From positions 1 through 18,034 of the forward strand of contig JAFQNZ010000114.1 of the NCBI GenBank assembly GCA_017395715.1: a DNA stretch of 18,034 nt, in the 5' to 3' direction. The notes below the pieces were generated by a model. It did no database searches. It was not told the origin of the DNA and saw only the letters and a program-made list of their open reading frames with translations. Made by a program: the position numbers and the translations under genes. Of this stretch, positions 15,189-18,034 are shown in pieces. Source of the stretch: Clostridia bacterium (lineage in GTDB: Bacteria > Bacillota > Clostridia > Oscillospirales > CAG-272). Positions within the stretch are counted from its first letter, which is position 1, and every line of letters begins with the position of its first letter.

Positions 15189-15255
15189 TTAACTAAAAGT
15201 ATTGACATATAGTTAAAAATATGCTAATATAAAACCGCACAGTTAAAATTTAACT
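15189..15255. promoter_or_regulatory. Candidate operator region with four AGTTAA/TTAACT half-sites
   Basis: Half-sites are TTAACT at 15189-15194, AGTTAA at 15211-15216, AGTTAA at 15241-15246 and TTAACT at 15250-15255. The last two form the perfect palindrome AGTTAAATTTAACT-like element AGTTAAA-A-TTTAACT. The first two flank the -35 box of the plus-strand promoter. This arrangement suits repression of both divergent promoters by the XRE protein. Confidence 0.6.
15202..15230 (+). promoter_or_regulatory. Promoter of the TM2/DUF2752 pair
   Basis: TTGACA (15202-15207) and TAATAT (15225-15230) are separated by 17 bases, with TGC before the -10 box. A half-site AGTTAA lies in the spacer. Confidence 0.8.
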
Positions 15256-15286
15256 ACAAAAATGAAAATGAAAGAGGAAATGAAAA

Positions 15287-15664
15287 ATGTCAGATTACGA
15301 AACCAAGGATACTGTGGAGCAGAATTTTGTTGATAAACAAAAGGTAGATATGTTTTTGATGACTAATCAAAAGTATTTTCCGATGGAAAAGATTATGTTT
15401 TTGAAAGAGAAGCTTTATAAGCTTGACGATTCTAAGTTTTCTATGGTGTCTTGTATAGAGATGAAGGATCCTACCACGATACTTATTATATCATTATTTC
15501 TGGGTAGTTGGGGCGTTGACAGATTTATGCTTAAAGAAACAGGTATGGGCGTACTGAAGCTGTTGACGGGAGGATTGTGCGGAATTTTGACAATTATCGA
15601 CTGGTTCACAATACAAAAGAAAGCAAAAGAAATGAACTTTAACAATTTGATGCTGATGATCTAA
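15287..15664 (+). CDS. TM2-domain membrane protein
   Basis: A 125-residue protein. Residues 1-60 are soluble, charged and predicted cytoplasmic. The TM2 domain at ~63-110 has a first helix TTILIISLFLGSWG, the hallmark turn GVDRF (76-80), and a second helix ending in GGLCGILTIIDWFTI. TM2 proteins are widespread small membrane proteins without one established biochemical role in bacteria. The start ATG follows AGAGGA by 8 bases. The DUF2752 gene begins 6 bases after the stop, so the two form an operon driven by the promoter under the XRE operator sites. TM2 and DUF2752 genes frequently co-occur in Firmicutes and other bacteria. Confidence 0.9.
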   Translation: MSDYETKDTVEQNFVDKQKVDMFLMTNQKYFPMEKIMFLKEKLYKLDDSKFSMVSCIEMKDPTTILIISLFLGSWGVDRFMLKETGMGVLKLLTGGLCGILTIIDWFTIQKKAKEMNFNNLMLMI

Positions 15665-15670
15665 AGTACT

Positions 15671-16015
15671 ATGAAAAAAACAACAATAAGGCATATTCAG
15701 TATTTTTTTATAATAAGCCTTTTTGTCTGTTTGATAACGGTCTCGGATATAGGATGTCCTATATTATTTTTTATCCATATTCCTTGTCCTGCTTGCGGTA
15801 GTACAAGAGCTCTGTTGTCATTAATCAAATTTGATTTCAAAGGATATTTATATTATCACGCACTAAGTCTTCCGTTATTAGTATCGGTATGGCTAATGGT
15901 ACATATCAAGTTGTTAAAAAAACAGAAGGTTATCGGTGTATTTGTATTCTCGGTAGTAATACTCAATTTTTTATACTACTTAATAAGGCTATATTACGGC
16001 TTTATTCAAGGATAA
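15671..16015 (+). CDS. DUF2752-family membrane protein
   Basis: A 114-residue protein with three predicted membrane helices: ~10-30, ~62-80 and ~87-108. The DUF2752 signature CPACGSTRA is at 39-47, followed by the FKGYLYYHALSLPLL segment typical of the family. Function is not established; the two invariant Cys suggest metal or redox chemistry near the membrane face, but that is inference. It is co-transcribed with the TM2 gene, 6 bases upstream, with no strong ribosome site of its own, so translational coupling is probable. Confidence 0.9.
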   Translation: MKKTTIRHIQYFFIISLFVCLITVSDIGCPILFFIHIPCPACGSTRALLSLIKFDFKGYLYYHALSLPLLVSVWLMVHIKLLKKQKVIGVFVFSVVILNFLYYLIRLYYGFIQG

Positions 16016-16040
16016 AGAATCCAAAACTGCATTTTATAAG

Positions 16041-16088
16041 AAAAAGAAGACTATGTTGCCTATTTGAGGGAAACATTGTCTTCTTTTT
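16041..16088. terminator. Bidirectional terminator between DUF2752 gene and comEC
   Basis: AAAAAGAAGACTATGTT (16041-16057) pairs with AACATTGTCTTCTTTTT (16072-16088) with a single mismatch and a 14-base loop. A-runs and T-runs at the ends make it work in both directions, ending the two convergent transcripts. Confidence 0.85.
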
Positions 16089-16110
16089 GCGCGTTTTTAC
16101 AGATTTATTT

Positions 16111-18034
16111 TTATTTCCGTTTATCCTCCACCAGATAATCGCCGTACAACAGTGTAGTCTCTTCGCTTTCTTTGATATAGTTGCCTGTGTTGCCTTGCAC
16201 CACGGTATCGGCTTTGAAGACGTAGGGATCGGATTTGGATTTTAAGCCAAAAGCGCCGTAAAAGACTACGTCATACTGCTGATCCATCACGCCGAAGCGG
16301 ATATCGAAGATCGTGGGTGCGTTTTCTTTGAGATACAAGAGTTTCTTGTTGGCAAGTTTGATCTCAATGGCAGAGACGTTGTATTCGGTTTTGTCTTTGT
16401 GTGTGGCAAGGGCGATGTCATTCCACAAGACGGTGTCTTTCGGCGTGTAATAGATGACGTCGATGCCTGTTCCTTGGGCGTACTGATACAGCTTTTCGGC
16501 GTTGTCGCTTCCTTTTGGCAACAACAGATGCCTGATGCTGTCACGCTCAATCAGCGTTTTGACTATTTGGATATGCGCGGCGCGGCAGTTGGTCAGCATG
16601 AGCGTGTCGGTTTTGACCGACGGAAATTCGTTTTCGATGGTTTCAAAGCTTTCGAGGATAAACTGCGAGGAATACGAAAAGTCTATCACCATCCCTTTGG
16701 TATCGTGGTAAAGAAGCAGGGAATCACTTGTTTGATTGGTGTGATAATAGACCCTCTCTTTGTGTTGCCAAGTGCTGTCCGCTATGGCAATGCCTATGTT
16801 GGCGGTGACAAAAAAGAGAAGGATCAGAGCAAGCGGAAGGAAGTTGTGTTTCTTTTTTACCATCAAAACACCAAGGGTGATTAAGAGAAGCAAAATGAGA
16901 AACGGCACGAAGGGGTAATTCAGCGAAAAAGAAAGCGAGGCAAAGCCGTGACCGGCGGTGGCAAGGGCATAGACTGCCTTTGACAAAAGGTTGAAGCTCC
17001 CCGTGAGAAGCGGTAACAGCACAGGAAAGGGCAAGCAAAGAAATACAAGAGGAATACATCCCAAAAGAAGCGTGAAGAGGGGCGTGAAAACGAGGTTGGA
17101 GAGAAATGTGAAAATAACGACCTTGCTGTTCATAGCATACAGAATCGGTAAAATGAAAGCCGTTGCCGAAAGGGAGAGGGCAAAAGAGGAGATAATACTT
17201 TGTACGGCATACGAAAAAAGACGGGGTGGTATGCGCTTTTGATGAAAGAAGGGCTTTTTGAAAAGGTTTGTTAAAACAGGATTGGCGATGAGCAGAATGC
17301 CGAGCGTTGCCGCAAAAGAGAGGAGCAGACCTGCATCAAGAATCGATGCGGGTGAGAGTAAAACGATCAATGAGGTGGCAACGAGCAAGGCTGTGACACT
17401 GTCTTTATGACGGTGAGAGAAAAAGGAAAAATAGAAGAGCAGCAACATACCGCCCGATCGGAGCATGGAGGGCGCAAAGCCCGTTAGCGCCATATAGAAA
17501 AGTGTAATGGCAGTCAGTAAGGGAAAGGCGATGCGTCGTTTGACGGCAAAGTGCGACAAAAACGATGCGATACCGCCGATGAGGATCGAAAGATGCAGAC
17601 CGCTGACCGCAAACAGATGTTGAATGCCAAGCGCGGAAAAGCCTTCCTTGACGGGTGCTTCAATAGTACTTTTATCGGCAAGGAGAAGTGCTTTTGCCAT
17701 GGCAGAGCCGTCTTCGCTGAGATGATCGTCAAAGGTCTTGGAAACCGAAGAACGAATGCCTGAAAGCAGGACGGCAGGGGTCTTGACATTCTCTGCGATG
17801 ATGTCAAAATAATTCGTCTCGCCTTGCAAAAGCTTGCCGCTTGCCATTTCCTGTTTGTTTAAGAAAGAGTTGCCTTCGGTGGTTTCCAAGTTGAACTTAC
17901 CTTCAACCATATCGCCCGCAATCGGAGAAAGCGAGCGGTTGAAGGTGATGAGCGAGCCTTGGATATTGACTTTCTTTTGATCAATGGCAAGGAAAACCCC
18001 TTCAAACTCGGATAGTTTATCGTAAGTTTTGACA
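16111..18034 (-). CDS. comEC: ComEC/Rec2-type DNA uptake channel with degenerate metallo-beta-lactamase domain (5' end outside window)
   Basis: ComEC forms the inner-membrane channel that passes single-stranded DNA into competent cells. The frame is open to the right edge, so at least ~640 residues are seen. Numbered from the in-frame Met at 17910, the competence-domain signature ALGIQHLFAVSGLHLSIL is at 93-110, preceded by AKALLLADKS. Multiple membrane helices run to about 375. The ~47 residues upstream of Met1 include an OB-like stretch (VNIQGSLITFNRSLSPIAGD), as expected for the DUF4131 region, so Met 17910 is not the true start. The C-terminal part (~385-599) aligns to the ComEC MBL domain, but HxHxDH is replaced by NCRAAH (441-446) and the HHGS region by YGAFGLKS (551-558), so metal binding is not expected. 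No other competence genes are in view. Confidence 0.92.
   Translation of the reverse strand, partial: VKTYDKLSEFEGVFLAIDQKKVNIQGSLITFNRSLSPIAGDMVEGKFNLETTEGNSFLNKQEMASGKLLQGETNYFDIIAENVKTPAVLLSGIRSSVSKTFDDHLSEDGSAMAKALLLADKSTIEAPVKEGFSALGIQHLFAVSGLHLSILIGGIASFLSHFAVKRRIAFPLLTAITLFYMALTGFAPSMLRSGGMLLLFYFSFFSHRHKDSVTALLVATSLIVLLSPASILDAGLLLSFAATLGILLIANPVLTNLFKKPFFHQKRIPPRLFSYAVQSIISSFALSLSATAFILPILYAMNSKVVIFTFLSNLVFTPLFTLLLGCIPLVFLCLPFPVLLPLLTGSFNLLSKAVYALATAGHGFASLSFSLNYPFVPFLILLLLITLGVLMVKKKHNFLPLALILLFFVTANIGIAIADSTWQHKERVYYHTNQTSDSLLLYHDTKGMVIDFSYSSQFILESFETIENEFPSVKTDTLMLTNCRAAHIQIVKTLIERDSIRHLLLPKGSDNAEKLYQYAQGTGIDVIYYTPKDTVLWNDIALATHKDKTEYNVSAIEIKLANKKLLYLKENAPTIFDIRFGVMDQQYDVVFYGAFGLKSKSDPYVFKADTVVQGNTGNYIKESEETTLLYGDYLVEDKRK

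Overview
The window looks like a chromosomal segment of an uncultured, probably gut-associated, low-to-mid GC Firmicute of class Clostridia. This is inferred from Gram-positive promoters with TTGACA/TATAAT boxes, strong AGGAGG ribosome binding sites, many U-tailed hairpin terminators, an RqcH of the clostridial/bacillal type, a ComEC of Firmicute type, and GLUG-repeat secreted proteins. No RNA gene, CRISPR array, transposase or integrase was seen.

Layout. At 2-181 is an odd in-frame join of a ribosomal protein L14 fragment to the C-terminus of a ZIP-type metal transporter, probably an assembly chimera. It is followed by a dispersed-type inverted repeat (205-297). Then comes hpt (380-940, minus strand), with its own promoter and terminator. 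Positions 1016-11477 hold the dominant feature: a tandem array of one gene family. It comprises a C-terminal gene remnant (1016-1114), two intact secreted proteins of about 950 residues (1269-4142 and 4304-7159), and a third, longer paralogue (7264-11477) broken by a one-base frameshift near 10010. Each protein has a signal peptide, a beta-helix-like region of GLUG-type GGxxG repeats, a beta-rich middle and a C-terminal metallo-beta-lactamase (MBL) domain with an intact HAHGDH motif, resembling the ComEC-associated MBL family. Each copy has its own consensus promoter and hairpin terminator, so these are repeated stand-alone transcription units and not an operon.

At 11583-14739 lies a compact plus-strand operon: a GNAT acetyltransferase, rqcH (ribosome-associated quality control), and a protein with a possible PD-(D/E)XK nuclease core whose start follows the rqcH stop by one base. 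At 14740-16090 is an AT-rich accessory patch: a small XRE repressor diverging from a TM2-domain protein and a DUF2752 membrane protein, with repeated AGTTAA/TTAACT half-sites around the divergent promoters. The window ends inside comEC (minus strand, 5' end outside the window), whose own MBL domain has lost its metal-binding residues.

How the genes work together. The array probably supplies related exported hydrolases that expand and decay by recombination between copies. Their substrate cannot be read from the sequence. The XRE/TM2/DUF2752 genes look like a self-regulated membrane module. The rqcH operon links nascent-chain quality control with an uncharacterised nuclease-like partner. The most unusual signals are the array itself, a conserved hairpin placed between the Shine-Dalgarno and the start codon in two array genes, and the coexistence of active-looking ComEC-like secreted MBLs with a catalytically dead ComEC MBL.
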